Notes: generated by a model from the letters alone, not told the origin. A DNA stretch of 64,000 bases from an uncultured Pelagibacteraceae bacterium (GCA_902593905.1 CACJKF010000001.1:186001-250000), one strand, 5' to 3'. Shown: positions 1 to 10,466, counted from the first letter of the stretch. Numbers and translations: made by a program.

Positions 1-76
1 GCGACTTCAAAACTTCTTCTTGATTGTTTCCTAAACAAGAGACCACACCTATTCCAGTTACCACAACTCTTTTCAT
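1..76 (-). CDS. fabB: Beta-ketoacyl-ACP synthase I, N-terminal fragment
   Basis: Only the first 25 codons lie in the window; the gene runs off the left edge. The fragment reads [18 protein letters not shown], the typical N-terminus of FabB/FabF condensing enzymes of fatty acid elongation. Its ATG overlaps the stop of fabA in an ATGA arrangement (4 bases), so the two are probably translationally coupled. fabA-fabB together make unsaturated fatty acids, and this pair beside an irr-type gene is a known alphaproteobacterial gene order, which favours FabB over FabF. The active-site Cys and His residues are outside the window. Confidence 0.85.
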   Translation of the reverse strand, partial: MKRVVVTGIGVVSCLGNNQEEVLKS

Positions 77-576
77 GACTTAAACAATCCTACCTTTAAA
101 TTTTCTGCTGTATAAATTATTTTACTATCAGCGCTCAAAATACCGTTTGCTAACCCAACAGCAGTTCCCTCTTTCTTTAAAATTCTCTTCATATTTATTT
201 CATAAGTAGCCATTTTAATATTTTTTAAAACCTCACCAGTAAATTTTACAGAATTTACCCCTAAAGCTCTACCTTTTCCTGGCTCTCCGATCCAACCTAA
301 GTAAAACCCAACTAATTGCCACATAGCATCTAACCCAAGGCAACCTGGCATAACTGGGTCTTTTTTAAAATGACAATCAAAAAACCACAAATTATCTTTG
401 ATATCAAGTTCGGCTTTAATAAATCCTTTTTTAAATTCACCAGCATCTTTCTTAATTTCAGTAATTCTATCAAACATTAACATAGGAGGCAGTGGAAGTT
501 TTGCATTACCCTCTCCAAATAACTTTCCCTCTCCACACGAAATTAGTTCATCATAACTATAGCTATTTTTTTGCAT
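73..576 (-). CDS. fabA: 3-hydroxydecanoyl-ACP dehydratase/isomerase
   Basis: The enzyme dehydrates 3-hydroxyacyl-ACP and isomerises trans-2- to cis-3-decenoyl-ACP, the branch point to unsaturated fatty acids, in the cytoplasm. At 167 residues it has the usual FabA length. The catalytic histidine is His69 in FFDCHF and the catalytic aspartate is Asp83 in [10 protein letters not shown], with the conserved DPVMPG stretch between them. It overlaps fabB by 4 bases downstream, forming a fabA-fabB operon. The start [11 protein letters not shown] matches the family N-terminus. It is divergent from the Irr-like gene, with a 92-base shared promoter region. Confidence 0.96.
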   Translation of the reverse strand: MQKNSYSYDELISCGEGKLFGEGNAKLPLPPMLMFDRITEIKKDAGEFKKGFIKAELDIKDNLWFFDCHFKKDPVMPGCLGLDAMWQLVGFYLGWIGEPGKGRALGVNSVKFTGEVLKNIKMATYEINMKRILKKEGTAVGLANGILSADSKIIYTAENLKVGLFKS

Positions 577-628
577 GATTTAAAAACAGTTTTACTTGAT
601 TTAGCAAATGTTTCATATATATTTATAA

Positions 629-648
629 TTTAGAATGATTATAAACTA
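629..648 (+). promoter_or_regulatory. Candidate operator/-10 box of the Irr-like gene
   Basis: The 20 bases TTTAGAATGATTATAAACTA lie 20 bases before the GTG of the Fur-family gene. The same sequence with only two changes occurs before katG at 1099-1118. The left half TTTAGAA resembles the half-site of the iron control element bound by Irr in rhizobia, and the TATAAA inside could serve as a -10 element. Binding by the adjacent regulator is inference. Confidence 0.55.
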
Positions 649-668
649 TAAAATAATAGAGAAAAAAA

Positions 669-1076
669 GTGAAAAAAATTGATATTTTTAACAAATTAAG
701 AACATCAGGCTTAAGGCCAACTAAACAAAGAGTAGAAATAGCTAAATTTTTATTTGAAAGAGAAAAAACATTTCATTTTACTGTAGAAAGTTTGAACAAA
801 CTTTTAGAAAAAAAAACAACTTCTAAATTTGCTCTGGCTACAATTTATAATACTGTGCATGCTTTTAAAAATGCTGGTCACTTAAGCGAATTGGAAGTAA
901 AGGGAAATAAAACTTATTTTGATACCAATGTGTCAAACCACCATCATTTTTATGATAGTGAAACTTCAGAGTTGATAGATATAGACGAGAAAGAAGTAGT
1001 TATTCAAAAAATTCCAAAAGCACCTAATGGTAAAAAAATTAAAAACATAGAGGTATTTATAAATTTGAAAAATTGA
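669..1076 (+). CDS. irr: Fur-family regulator, Irr-like
   Basis: This is a 135-residue DNA-binding metalloregulator of the Fur superfamily. The N-terminal winged helix includes RPTKQR (16-21) and the recognition region ATIYNTV (57-63). The dimerisation part carries the NHHHFYD motif (90-96), typical of Irr, which senses haem or iron status in alphaproteobacteria. There is no cysteine in the whole protein, so the structural CxxC zinc site of Fur/PerR is missing, which also fits Irr. The start is GTG. The fabA-fabB neighbours match the known irr-fabA-fabB order. The shared box before this gene and katG suggests autoregulation plus control of katG. A PerR-like role is the main alternative. Confidence 0.85.
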   Translation: MKKIDIFNKLRTSGLRPTKQRVEIAKFLFEREKTFHFTVESLNKLLEKKTTSKFALATIYNTVHAFKNAGHLSELEVKGNKTYFDTNVSNHHHFYDSETSELIDIDEKEVVIQKIPKAPNGKKIKNIEVFINLKN

Positions 1077-1098
1077 CAGTTTGTCGCTTGTTTTTCAC

Positions 1099-1118
1099 TT
1101 TAGAACTATTATAAACTA
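1099..1118 (+). promoter_or_regulatory. Candidate operator/-10 box of katG
   Basis: TTTAGAACTATTATAAACTA matches the box at 629-648 at 18 of 20 positions and ends 7 bases before the katG ATG. TATAAA at 1110-1115, with TTGTTT at 1088-1093 as a weak -35 (16-base spacer), would start transcription only a few bases before the ATG. katG has no Shine-Dalgarno sequence, so its mRNA may be nearly leaderless. A repressor on this box would block RNA polymerase directly. Confidence 0.55.
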
Positions 1119-1125
1119 GAATTAA

Positions 1126-3297
<2,172 letters not shown>

Positions 3298-3298
3298 T

Positions 3299-3928
3299 AT
3301 GGAAATAGTTAAACCAACAGAAAACTTAGAGCCGTTAAATCAAAACATCAAGGACGATTTTTACAAAGTTCCAAATTTAAAATTTGATATTGAAAAAATG
3401 AGAGCAGATTTAAATACTATTCTTAAAAAAAAGAAATTCAATACTCTGGGAATTAAAAATTTTGGAGCTATCTCTTTAAATCAAATACCTGGAGATAAAT
3501 CGTCTACAGAGGGTCACAATGTTAGAGGAACTTATTGGACTATACCAGATGAAAAAGGAAAAGAGATTGTAAGAGATAAACCAATAGATGAGTCCAAGTA
3601 TACAGAAATTGTGCCAGAATTTAAGGGAACTTATTTTGAAGAAGTTTATAATACTTTAAGAAAACATTTTAAACTAGGAAGAGTGAGAATATTATTAAAA
3701 GAACCAAGATCAACTTTAAGTTGGCATAGAGATCCTGAACCTAGATTACATATACCAATAATAACTAACAAAGGCTGCAGAATGGTTATAGAAGATGTTT
3801 GCAAACATATGCCAGCTGACGGATCAGTTACTATAACTAACAATACTAAATATCATAACTTCTTTAATGGAGGTGAGCAAAATAGATTACACCTTGTAGC
3901 ATGTGTTTTAGAAAACCCATTTAATTAA
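3299..3928 (+). CDS. 2-oxoglutarate/Fe(II) oxygenase, aspartyl/asparaginyl hydroxylase-like
   Basis: A 209-residue cytoplasmic protein with the double-stranded beta-helix iron site of 2OG oxygenases: His143 and Asp145 in WHRDPEPRLHIPI, a distal His186 in KYHNFFNGG, and Arg196 as probable 2OG ligand in QNRLHLVACV. The HRDPEPR pattern resembles the aspartyl/asparaginyl beta-hydroxylase family. The substrate cannot be told from sequence. It begins one base after katG, so the two are probably cotranscribed. This would link an iron-dependent hydroxylase to the iron/peroxide regulon. Confidence 0.75.
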   Translation: MEIVKPTENLEPLNQNIKDDFYKVPNLKFDIEKMRADLNTILKKKKFNTLGIKNFGAISLNQIPGDKSSTEGHNVRGTYWTIPDEKGKEIVRDKPIDESKYTEIVPEFKGTYFEEVYNTLRKHFKLGRVRILLKEPRSTLSWHRDPEPRLHIPIITNKGCRMVIEDVCKHMPADGSVTITNNTKYHNFFNGGEQNRLHLVACVLENPFN

Positions 3929-4171
3929 ATGACTGAATTTACCCACGGAATTTTAACTGCCTCAAAAAGTATATACCAAAATAATAAAGGATCTATTCTA
4001 AGGACAATTATTTATACAATTGGCCATTTTGCCATTGCTATAACAGTTTTAATGCTGATTGCTAACGTTTCTTTTATGATAGCTCTAACCGATGCAATCG
4101 TAGAACCATTGGCTAACGCTGTTTGGTACTTTATTTTAGATAAAGTTTGGACCGCTAAATATAAAAAATAG
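3929..4171 (+). CDS. Small membrane protein, DUF2061-like
   Basis: An 80-residue protein with two hydrophobic segments (about residues 24-46 and 47-70), ending in YFILDKVWTAKYKK. The layout and the LDKVW ending resemble DUF2061 membrane proteins, whose function is unknown. It starts directly after the oxygenase stop with no gap, so it belongs to the irr-katG-oxygenase transcription unit. It is convergent with the SH3 gene, 2 bases apart. Confidence 0.6.
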   Translation: MTEFTHGILTASKSIYQNNKGSILRTIIYTIGHFAIAITVLMLIANVSFMIALTDAIVEPLANAVWYFILDKVWTAKYKK

Positions 4172-4173
4172 AT

Positions 4174-4620
4174 TTAATATAAACCCCACAAACTTTCTTT
4201 TTTAATCCAACCTTTAATATTTTTAATTTTAATTTTACACCAACTATCTTTGCATTTCTGAATTTTACAAAGCCGTCCCTTTTTCAGCACAACTAATGGC
4301 TTAGAATAAATTGAAGGTTTGTTAAAAACTATTAAATCATCATCAATCGTAATTGCAGCTTTTTTTTTGGATAATTGTGAAATATGAATCCATCCTGTAT
4401 TATTTTCATGATCCCTAATTTTTCTAAAATTTTCAGCCTTGTCTTGAACAAGAACAGGTAAAAATTGTTTCTTATAAAATAATTTTATTGGATATTCAAA
4501 CGACGGGCCTTGTCTAAGATTAGTTTTGTCATTTCTTAAAGTAAGGAAATACTCCTCAAAAGCAAATAAATTTTGAAAAGAAAAAAAAATTAAAAAAAAA
4601 CAAATGATTACTTTGAACAT
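4174..4620 (-). CDS. Exported bacterial SH3-domain protein
   Basis: A 148-residue protein with a signal peptide (residues 1-20, cleavage after LFA). A bacterial SH3 repeat follows, with the typical TNLRQGPSFEYPI and GWIHISQL patterns (about 25-82), then a second SH3-like half ending in GWIKKESLWG. Such proteins usually bind peptidoglycan or cell-envelope partners in the periplasm; no ligand can be assigned. Its start overlaps the end of the MoeB-like gene by 13 bases, so it is the last gene of the minus-strand run that begins with ubiE. Confidence 0.75.
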   Translation of the reverse strand: MFKVIICFFLIFFSFQNLFAFEEYFLTLRNDKTNLRQGPSFEYPIKLFYKKQFLPVLVQDKAENFRKIRDHENNTGWIHISQLSKKKAAITIDDDLIVFNKPSIYSKPLVVLKKGRLCKIQKCKDSWCKIKIKNIKGWIKKESLWGLY

Positions 4621-5357
4621 TTATTTATACAATTTGGATTATAACTTAATTTTACATTTCTAAAATTAGTTTTTATTGAGTCGAATATCACCATATAGTT
4701 GTTTATATTACTTCTTAAATTAAGAATAGTTTTTAATACTTCATTAGCTTGTAGTGATCCCATAATACCGGCAACTGGAGAAAAAATCCCGTCTGCTTGA
4801 CAATTATTTTCGTGAGTTGGCATTTCAGGCATAAAACATCTGTAACAAGGTCCTTTTTTTTTAAAATTAAATTTGTACAAATGTCCATCAAATTTACTAA
4901 TTGCAGCAGAAATTAATATTTTTTTATTTTTCTTACAATAATCATTTATTAAATAACGTGTTGTATAATTGTCGGTTCCATCACATATTATTTCAAAATT
5001 TTTTAGAAGCAGTTTTATATTTTTTGATGTAATTTTTTTTTTAAATATTTTAATTTTAATTTTCTTAAAAATTTTTGAAATTTTTTTTTTTGCTTGATTT
5101 ACTTTATATTTTCCAATGTCATTTGAATTGAAAAGTATTTGTCTATTCAAGTTACTTATTTCAACTTTATCATGATCTATAATCCCAATAGTCCCCACTC
5201 CCGAAGCAGCAAGATAAGTTAAAAGTGGGCACCCCAAACCTCCTATACCTATTATTAGTACTTTTGCATTTAGAAGTCTTTTTTGACCAGCAATACCAAT
5301 TTTCTTTAAGATAATTTGCTTTTCAAATCTTTTGTAATCCTTAATGTTAAAATTCAT
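4608..5357 (-). CDS. MoeB/ThiF-family adenylyltransferase
   Basis: A 249-residue E1-like enzyme that adenylates the C-terminal glycine of a sulfur-carrier protein such as MoaD or ThiS. The nucleotide site GIGGLG is at 37-42, followed by IDHDKVEISNLNRQ and CDGTDNYTTRY. The zinc site begins with CYRC; its second half is CINKC, one residue longer than the usual CxxC. The run SPVAGIMGSLQANE is typical of MoeB/ThiF. No moaD, moaE or thiS is nearby, so the partner is undecided. Such a gene next to dut and coaBC is seen in other alphaproteobacteria. Confidence 0.85.
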   Translation of the reverse strand: MNFNIKDYKRFEKQIILKKIGIAGQKRLLNAKVLIIGIGGLGCPLLTYLAASGVGTIGIIDHDKVEISNLNRQILFNSNDIGKYKVNQAKKKISKIFKKIKIKIFKKKITSKNIKLLLKNFEIICDGTDNYTTRYLINDYCKKNKKILISAAISKFDGHLYKFNFKKKGPCYRCFMPEMPTHENNCQADGIFSPVAGIMGSLQANEVLKTILNLRSNINNYMVIFDSIKTNFRNVKLSYNPNCINKCSK

Positions 5358-5360
5358 TAA

Positions 5361-5804
5361 TTACTTTGTTCCTGTAGATCCAAACCCTCCAGAACCTCGA
5401 TCAGTTTTATCTAAATTTTCAACCTCTTTTATTTTTGCTTTTGTAACGGGACTCAAAACCATTTGAGCTATTCTGGCTCCCTTCTCGACAACAAAAGTTG
5501 TTTTACCGAAATTTGTCAGTATCACTTTTATTTCTCCTCTGTAATCAGCATCTATAGTGCCAGGCGTATTTAAAACAGTTATTTGGTTTTTGGCAGCTAA
5601 ACCCGATCTTGGTCTTATTTGGATTTCAAAATTTGCAGGTAAAGCTACAGCTATCCCGGTAGGTATTATTGAGGTTTCACCAGGCTTAATTTGTATTTTT
5701 TTTTCAATATCAGCTGAAAGATCCATACCTGAAGAGCCTTGAGTTTCATATTTAGGTATATTGACATTTTTTGATAGTCTTTTAATTAATATTTTCGTCA
5801 TCAA
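5361..5804 (-). CDS. dut: dUTP diphosphatase
   Basis: This trimeric enzyme cleaves dUTP to dUMP and pyrophosphate, keeping uracil out of DNA and feeding thymidylate synthesis. At 147 residues it has all five dUTPase motifs in order: GSSGMDLSAD, RPRSGLA, GTIDADYRGE, GARIAQMV and the C-terminal RGSGGFGSTG arm that closes over the substrate. Its start overlaps the end of coaBC by 23 bases, so the pair is coupled. The second ATG at codon 2 is an equally possible start. Confidence 0.97.
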   Translation of the reverse strand: MMTKILIKRLSKNVNIPKYETQGSSGMDLSADIEKKIQIKPGETSIIPTGIAVALPANFEIQIRPRSGLAAKNQITVLNTPGTIDADYRGEIKVILTNFGKTTFVVEKGARIAQMVLSPVTKAKIKEVENLDKTDRGSGGFGSTGTK

Positions 5805-7011
5805 TTAAGAGTTTATCTAAAACAATATTTGCAATTTTGCTTGCAATAAAACTTTTTTTATTTTTTTTAATTGTTTTTATTTTTCCATTATTGTCGATAA
5901 TCGATACTTTATTTAAATCAGAGTTAAAACCAATATCTTTTTTTGAAACTTCGTTTGCAACTATAAAATCACAATTTTTCTTCTTTAACTTTGTAATAGA
6001 GTTTTTGATTAAATGTTCAGTTTCAGCTGAGAAACCCACAACAACTTTAGGTCTATATTTATTATTTTTGCAAAGATATTCTAGAATATCTTCATTTTTT
6101 TTTAACTCAATAATCTCTAAATTATCTTGATCTTTTTTTAGCTTGTTCTTACTTTTCTTTAATGGTTTATAATCGGAAACTGCTGCAGCACAGATAGCAA
6201 CATCAACTGGTAATGTTTTTTTAACTTCATTAAACATATCATCTGCAGAAATAATCTTTTTGGTTTTGATACTTTTTTGGAATGAAATTCCTGTTGGTCC
6301 AGTGATTAATGTAGTTTGAATACCAAGTTTATCAAGTGCTAAAGCAATTTCATATCCTTGTTTTCCACTAGATTCATTTGATACATATCTTACAGGATCT
6401 AAATATTCTCTTGTTGGACCAGAGGTTACTAGCGCTTTAAAGTTTTTCTTTTTAACTAAATCTCTTTTATTGAAATAGCTTTCAATAAAAGAATAAATTT
6501 GCCTTGGACTTGACATTTTACCTTCGCCGTATTCACCACATGCCATCTCCCCCTTCTCTGGTCCAATAAATAAATATCCATAATCTTGTAAAATTTTAAA
6601 ATTTTTTTGGGTAGCTTTATGAATCCACATTCTCACATTCATAGCCGGCACTAGTAATATATCCTTATTAGAAGCTAGGATCACAGTGGTTGCCAAGTCT
6701 TCAGCTTTACCAATGGCAAGTTTAGTCATAAAATTTGCAGTAGTTGGCAAAACAATAATTAAATCAGCCCATCTCGATAAAGTTATATGATCTATTTCAG
6801 CTTCTGAATTTTTATCAAAAATATCTTCAAAAGTTTTACTTTTTGTAAGCGTTGTAATTGACAAAGGCGTAACAAATTCTTTTCCACTTTTAGTTAAAAT
6901 AGCTTTTATTTCATTGTTACTTTTTCTTAGCAATCTAATGAGATCTAAAGATTTGTAAGCAGATATTCCACCACCAATAATAATTAAAATTTTTTTATTT
7001 TCTAAACTCAT
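5782..7011 (-). CDS. coaBC: Phosphopantothenoylcysteine decarboxylase / phosphopantothenate-cysteine ligase
   Basis: This bifunctional coenzyme A enzyme has 409 residues. The N-terminal CoaC flavoprotein half has the active-site His in IDHITLSRWAD, PAMNVRMW and the catalytic Cys in GEMACGEYGEGKM. The C-terminal CoaB half begins around residue 190 with TSGPTREYLDPVRYVSN and includes CAAAVSDY. It overlaps dut downstream and sits 6 bases after ubiB in the same direction. Confidence 0.96.
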   Translation of the reverse strand: MSLENKKILIIIGGGISAYKSLDLIRLLRKSNNEIKAILTKSGKEFVTPLSITTLTKSKTFEDIFDKNSEAEIDHITLSRWADLIIVLPTTANFMTKLAIGKAEDLATTVILASNKDILLVPAMNVRMWIHKATQKNFKILQDYGYLFIGPEKGEMACGEYGEGKMSSPRQIYSFIESYFNKRDLVKKKNFKALVTSGPTREYLDPVRYVSNESSGKQGYEIALALDKLGIQTTLITGPTGISFQKSIKTKKIISADDMFNEVKKTLPVDVAICAAAVSDYKPLKKSKNKLKKDQDNLEIIELKKNEDILEYLCKNNKYRPKVVVGFSAETEHLIKNSITKLKKKNCDFIVANEVSKKDIGFNSDLNKVSIIDNNGKIKTIKKNKKSFIASKIANIVLDKLLIDDENIN

Positions 7012-7017
7012 TATTTA

Positions 7018-8583
7018 TTAAAATACCAGTAGAAAGACAATTACAATACCAAAAAAACTAATAATTATATTATTTCTAAAGTTTTTAAGTCTCATATGTT
7101 CCATTTCTAAATTTTTCTTACCACCCATGCCAATATTTAATTTACCCTCTGACATCAGTTTAAGCGCGTATTCTGCTCTATCCATTAATTGAGGCAATTC
7201 TGGTATTCTTTTAATAATTTCTGAAGAAGTATTTATTGCAGTATCAATAGTTGATTTTGGACTTTTAACGCTTTTTAACCAACCTTCAAGAATTGGCCTA
7301 GATACTTCCCATATATTTGTGTCAGGATGTAATTTTCTTGCTACTCCTTCAACAACAACCATAGTTTTTTGTAATAAAAGTAGAGGTGGTTGAGTAGCCA
7401 TGTTGAATTTTTCAGTAATCTCAAATAATTGAGCTAACAGGTTCCCACCCGATATATCTTTTATTGATTGACCGAAAATTGGCTCTCCTACAGATCTTAA
7501 TGCTTGAGCAAATTCCTCTTTAGATGCATTTTGAGGTACTAAACCTGCTTGAAAATGAACTTCAGCAACTTTTACATAATCTCTTTGAATAAATCCATAA
7601 AGTATTTCAGCAAGGAATTTTCTATTATTTTTATCTAGGCGCCCCATAATACCAAAATCTACTGGTATTATATTTCCACTTGTATCTACAAATAAATTAC
7701 CTTGATGCATATCGCCATGAAAAAAACCATCTCTAACAGCCTGCTTTAAAAAATGTTGTATCAGATTTTCAGCTAGTTTCTTAAGATCAACTCCCGCCTC
7801 TTCTAATTTTTTATGTTCTCTAATTGATACACCATCTACTTTATCTAACGTCAATATTTTTTTTGTAGTATAATTCCAGTAAATTTTAGGAACATTAAAT
7901 CCATAATCATTTTTTGTATTCTCATAAAGCTCATTTGCTGCAGCAGCTTCAAATCTTAAATCCATTTCGATATTAGTTATTTCTCTGAGAAGATGAACAA
8001 CTTCAACTAACTTTAAACGTTTAGCTTTTGTAAATGTGCTCTCAACAATATACGCGAAAAGCATTAATGCATCTAACTCCTCATTAAAAAGTTTTTCAAT
8101 ATCTGGCCTCAGTATTTTTATTGCAACTTGTTGCTCCTTGTCTTCTATTATAATTTTTGCCAAATGAACCTGAGCAATAGATGCAGCTGCAATAGGTTCA
8201 CTTATTTCCAAAATATTTTTAAAATAATTTTCTCCGATCTCTTTTTTTATAATTTTTTTAGCATCATGAAGATCAAAAGCTGGCACTTTATCTTGAAGTT
8301 TTTCTAAATCTTTTGCTAAGTCTTCCCCTATAATATCTGGGCGAGTAGCTAAAAATTGACCTAATTTTATAAAAGTTGTCCCCATACCTTGCAAAGCATT
8401 ACAAAGTTTTTCGCCTGCATTCTTATTTGTAGAAGTGTTGTAAGATTGTGAGCCGACAGATATTAAGTTAAAAAATAAATTAATAGGAGCAGGTAAAGAG
8501 TGTATCTCATTAATGGTCTTAATTGCCCCGGAAATAGATAATCTCCTTGCTATTTGAAATAATTTAAAAACTCTTTTTATCAT
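7018..8583 (-). CDS. ubiB: Ubiquinone biosynthesis ABC1-type kinase-like protein
   Basis: A 521-residue member of the UbiB/ADCK family, membrane-anchored and needed for coenzyme Q synthesis. It has the family-specific KLGQFLATRPDI motif, the alanine-rich nucleotide loop AAASIAQVHLA, the catalytic HGDMHQGNLFVD and the metal-binding VDFGIMG. A single hydrophobic helix closes the C-terminus (about 503-521). It starts one base before ubiE ends, and ubiE-ubiB-coaBC-dut is a familiar alphaproteobacterial order. Confidence 0.96.
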   Translation of the reverse strand: MIKRVFKLFQIARRLSISGAIKTINEIHSLPAPINLFFNLISVGSQSYNTSTNKNAGEKLCNALQGMGTTFIKLGQFLATRPDIIGEDLAKDLEKLQDKVPAFDLHDAKKIIKKEIGENYFKNILEISEPIAAASIAQVHLAKIIIEDKEQQVAIKILRPDIEKLFNEELDALMLFAYIVESTFTKAKRLKLVEVVHLLREITNIEMDLRFEAAAANELYENTKNDYGFNVPKIYWNYTTKKILTLDKVDGVSIREHKKLEEAGVDLKKLAENLIQHFLKQAVRDGFFHGDMHQGNLFVDTSGNIIPVDFGIMGRLDKNNRKFLAEILYGFIQRDYVKVAEVHFQAGLVPQNASKEEFAQALRSVGEPIFGQSIKDISGGNLLAQLFEITEKFNMATQPPLLLLQKTMVVVEGVARKLHPDTNIWEVSRPILEGWLKSVKSPKSTIDTAINTSSEIIKRIPELPQLMDRAEYALKLMSEGKLNIGMGGKKNLEMEHMRLKNFRNNIIISFFGIVIVFLLVF

Positions 8584-9288
8584 TTAAATTTTCCAACCAG
8601 AATGTATAGCGGTAATACCATTAGATAGGTTTCTATATTCAATGTTAGAAAAGCCATTTCTTTTCATTAGTTCAGCTAACTTTTCTTGATCATAAAACTT
8701 ATCAATACTTTCAATTAAATATTTATATGGTTTTTTTGAGCCCACTATAAATTTACCAATATGTGGAATAGCCTTAGAATACTGTTTATATATAAAATCT
8801 ACTATTTCATTATCAATCTTTGAAAACTCTAGGCACATAAATCTTCCACCAGGTTTAAGTACTCTTAAAGCTTCTTTTAAGGCAAGATTAATATTTGAAA
8901 CGTTTCTTATTCCAAAACTTATAGTATAATAATCATATGTATTATCTTTGACAGGAATATTTTCTGCTTTAGCATTGATCCAATTAATCGTTTTATATTT
9001 TAAGAGTTTGGATTTCCCTTCTTCTAGCATTTTAACATTTGGTTCCACGCAAGTAACTTGACTTGATTTATTGCACCTTTCTAAAAATAATTTTGCAATA
9101 TCACCTGTACCTGATGCAACGTCAACTAAGTTCGTGTTCGGCAACGGATTTATCCAGTCTAAAAATTTTTCTTTCCAAACACGGTGTATTCCAAATGACA
9201 TTATATCATTCATAAAATCGTATTTTTTATAAACTTTTGAAAATACGGAATTGACTAAATAGTCTTTATCTTGAATAGTATTCTTCAT
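8584..9288 (-). CDS. ubiE: Ubiquinone/menaquinone C-methyltransferase
   Basis: A 234-residue SAM-dependent methyltransferase acting on the benzoquinol ring. The SAM motif LVDVASGTGDIA and the UbiE signatures KYDFMNDIMSFGIHRVWK and FGIRNV (after TISFG) are present. It heads the minus-strand run ubiE-ubiB-coaBC-dut-MoeB-like-SH3 and is divergent from mutM, with only 12 bases between the two start codons. No menaquinone genes are visible, so the ubiquinone role is the likely one. Confidence 0.97.
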   Translation of the reverse strand: MKNTIQDKDYLVNSVFSKVYKKYDFMNDIMSFGIHRVWKEKFLDWINPLPNTNLVDVASGTGDIAKLFLERCNKSSQVTCVEPNVKMLEEGKSKLLKYKTINWINAKAENIPVKDNTYDYYTISFGIRNVSNINLALKEALRVLKPGGRFMCLEFSKIDNEIVDFIYKQYSKAIPHIGKFIVGSKKPYKYLIESIDKFYDQEKLAELMKRNGFSNIEYRNLSNGITAIHSGWKI

Positions 9289-9300
9289 AAAAATAATTAT

Positions 9301-10167
9301 ATGCCAGAATTACCAGAAGTTGAAGTTGTTAAAAGGTCTTTAAAGAAAAAAATTCAAAATTTGAGAATTAAAAAAGTAAAGATCAACGACAGTAATTTAA
9401 GATATAAGATAAAAAGTGAAGAAATTTCAAAATTAATTGGAAAGAAAATTAAAAAAATTGAAAGGAGGTCAAAATTTCTAATTTTTAAGATAGATAAGAA
9501 ACTTTCGATGTTGGTTCATCTTGGAATGACAGGCAAATTTTTTTTTATAAACAAAAATAGTCAGAAATTTAAAACTAGCTTTTATTATGATATGAAAAAA
9601 AAAGACGAAAAGCACGATAGAGTAATTTTTTTTTTACAAAATAAACAAAAATTAATTTACAATGACGTAAGAAAATTTGGTTTTATCAAATTTTACAATC
9701 CCAGTAAATATTATCAAAATTTGCATTTTAAAAACCTAGGGCCAGAGCCTTTAAGCAATGAGTGTAATTTTAATTATTTTAAAAAATATCTTAAAGGAAG
9801 AAATAGAAATATAAAAGATGTTTTAATGGATCAAAAATGTATTTCGGGTCTTGGAAACATTTATGTAAACGAGGTTCTTTTTCTAAGCGGTATAAAACCA
9901 ACTAGAAAGGTTTCAAAATTAAATGACGCGGAACTAAAAAATATTTTAAAAAATATAAAAAAGGTTTTAAAGAATGCTATTAGGATGGGTGGTTCTTCGA
10001 TCAAGAACTTTTCTAGCGATGATGGAAAAAAAGGCATATTTCAGCAACATTTTAAGGTTTATGGAAAAAAAGGAGAAAGGTGTTCTAACACAGATTGCAA
10101 CACTAAACTTGTTAGAATTGTAATTTCAAATCGAGCTACTTTTTTCTGTAAAAATTGTCAAAAATAA
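9301..10167 (+). CDS. mutM: Formamidopyrimidine-DNA glycosylase
   Basis: This base-excision repair enzyme removes 8-oxoguanine and formamidopyrimidines and cuts the resulting abasic site. The start is set at the ATG giving MPELPEVEVVKRSLK, because Pro2 is the catalytic nucleophile and Glu3 the general acid; an upstream in-frame extension would destroy the active site. The 288-residue protein has the usual helix-two-turn-helix region and a C-terminal zinc finger with two cysteine pairs (CSNTDC and CKNC). Lysine content is very high, as across this AT-rich window. Confidence 0.96.
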   Translation: MPELPEVEVVKRSLKKKIQNLRIKKVKINDSNLRYKIKSEEISKLIGKKIKKIERRSKFLIFKIDKKLSMLVHLGMTGKFFFINKNSQKFKTSFYYDMKKKDEKHDRVIFFLQNKQKLIYNDVRKFGFIKFYNPSKYYQNLHFKNLGPEPLSNECNFNYFKKYLKGRNRNIKDVLMDQKCISGLGNIYVNEVLFLSGIKPTRKVSKLNDAELKNILKNIKKVLKNAIRMGGSSIKNFSSDDGKKGIFQQHFKVYGKKGERCSNTDCNTKLVRIVISNRATFFCKNCQK

Positions 10168-10172
10168 TAAAG

Positions 10173-10201
10173 TTGACCATAATAATACTGAGATATATAT
10201 A
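10173..10201 (+). promoter_or_regulatory. Promoter of rpsT
   Basis: TTGACC at 10173-10178 and TATATA at 10196-10201 are separated by 17 bases, a near-consensus sigma-70 promoter. The start of transcription would fall about 10207-10209, and the rpsT ATG is at 10212. There is no Shine-Dalgarno sequence, so the mRNA is probably leaderless or has a leader of only a few bases. Confidence 0.6.
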
Positions 10202-10211
10202 GTTTTTAAAA

Positions 10212-10466
10212 ATGCCAAATACAAAATCAGCGATTAGAAGGGTAAGAAGAGTAAAAAAACAGACTCGTGTAAATAGAATCAGAAAAAGTAAGTATAAAAA
10301 CGCCACTAAGGAAATGGATTTGCTTTTAAAATCAACTGATAAGCAAAAAGCGAAAAAATATTTTCCAAAATTTCAGTCAATTCTAATGCAGGTTGCTAAA
10401 TCTGGAGTGATAAACAAAAAAACTGCAGCTAGAAAAATTTCTAGAGTATCAAAAAAAATTAAATAA
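10212..10466 (+). CDS. rpsT: 30S ribosomal protein S20
   Basis: An 84-residue, strongly basic protein that binds 16S rRNA early in 30S assembly. The N-terminus MPNTKSAIRRVRRVKKQTRVN and the C-terminal KKTAARKISRVSKKIK stretch are characteristic of S20. It has its own predicted promoter and precedes dnaA, the conserved rpsT-dnaA order of alphaproteobacteria. The mutM-rpsT-dnaA block also fits that lineage. Confidence 0.97.
   Translation: MPNTKSAIRRVRRVKKQTRVNRIRKSKYKNATKEMDLLLKSTDKQKAKKYFPKFQSILMQVAKSGVINKKTAARKISRVSKKIK

Noticed and set aside
9271-9300. Upstream start for MutM
   Set aside because: MutM needs the proline right after the initiating methionine as catalytic residue, so the ATG at 9301 must be used.
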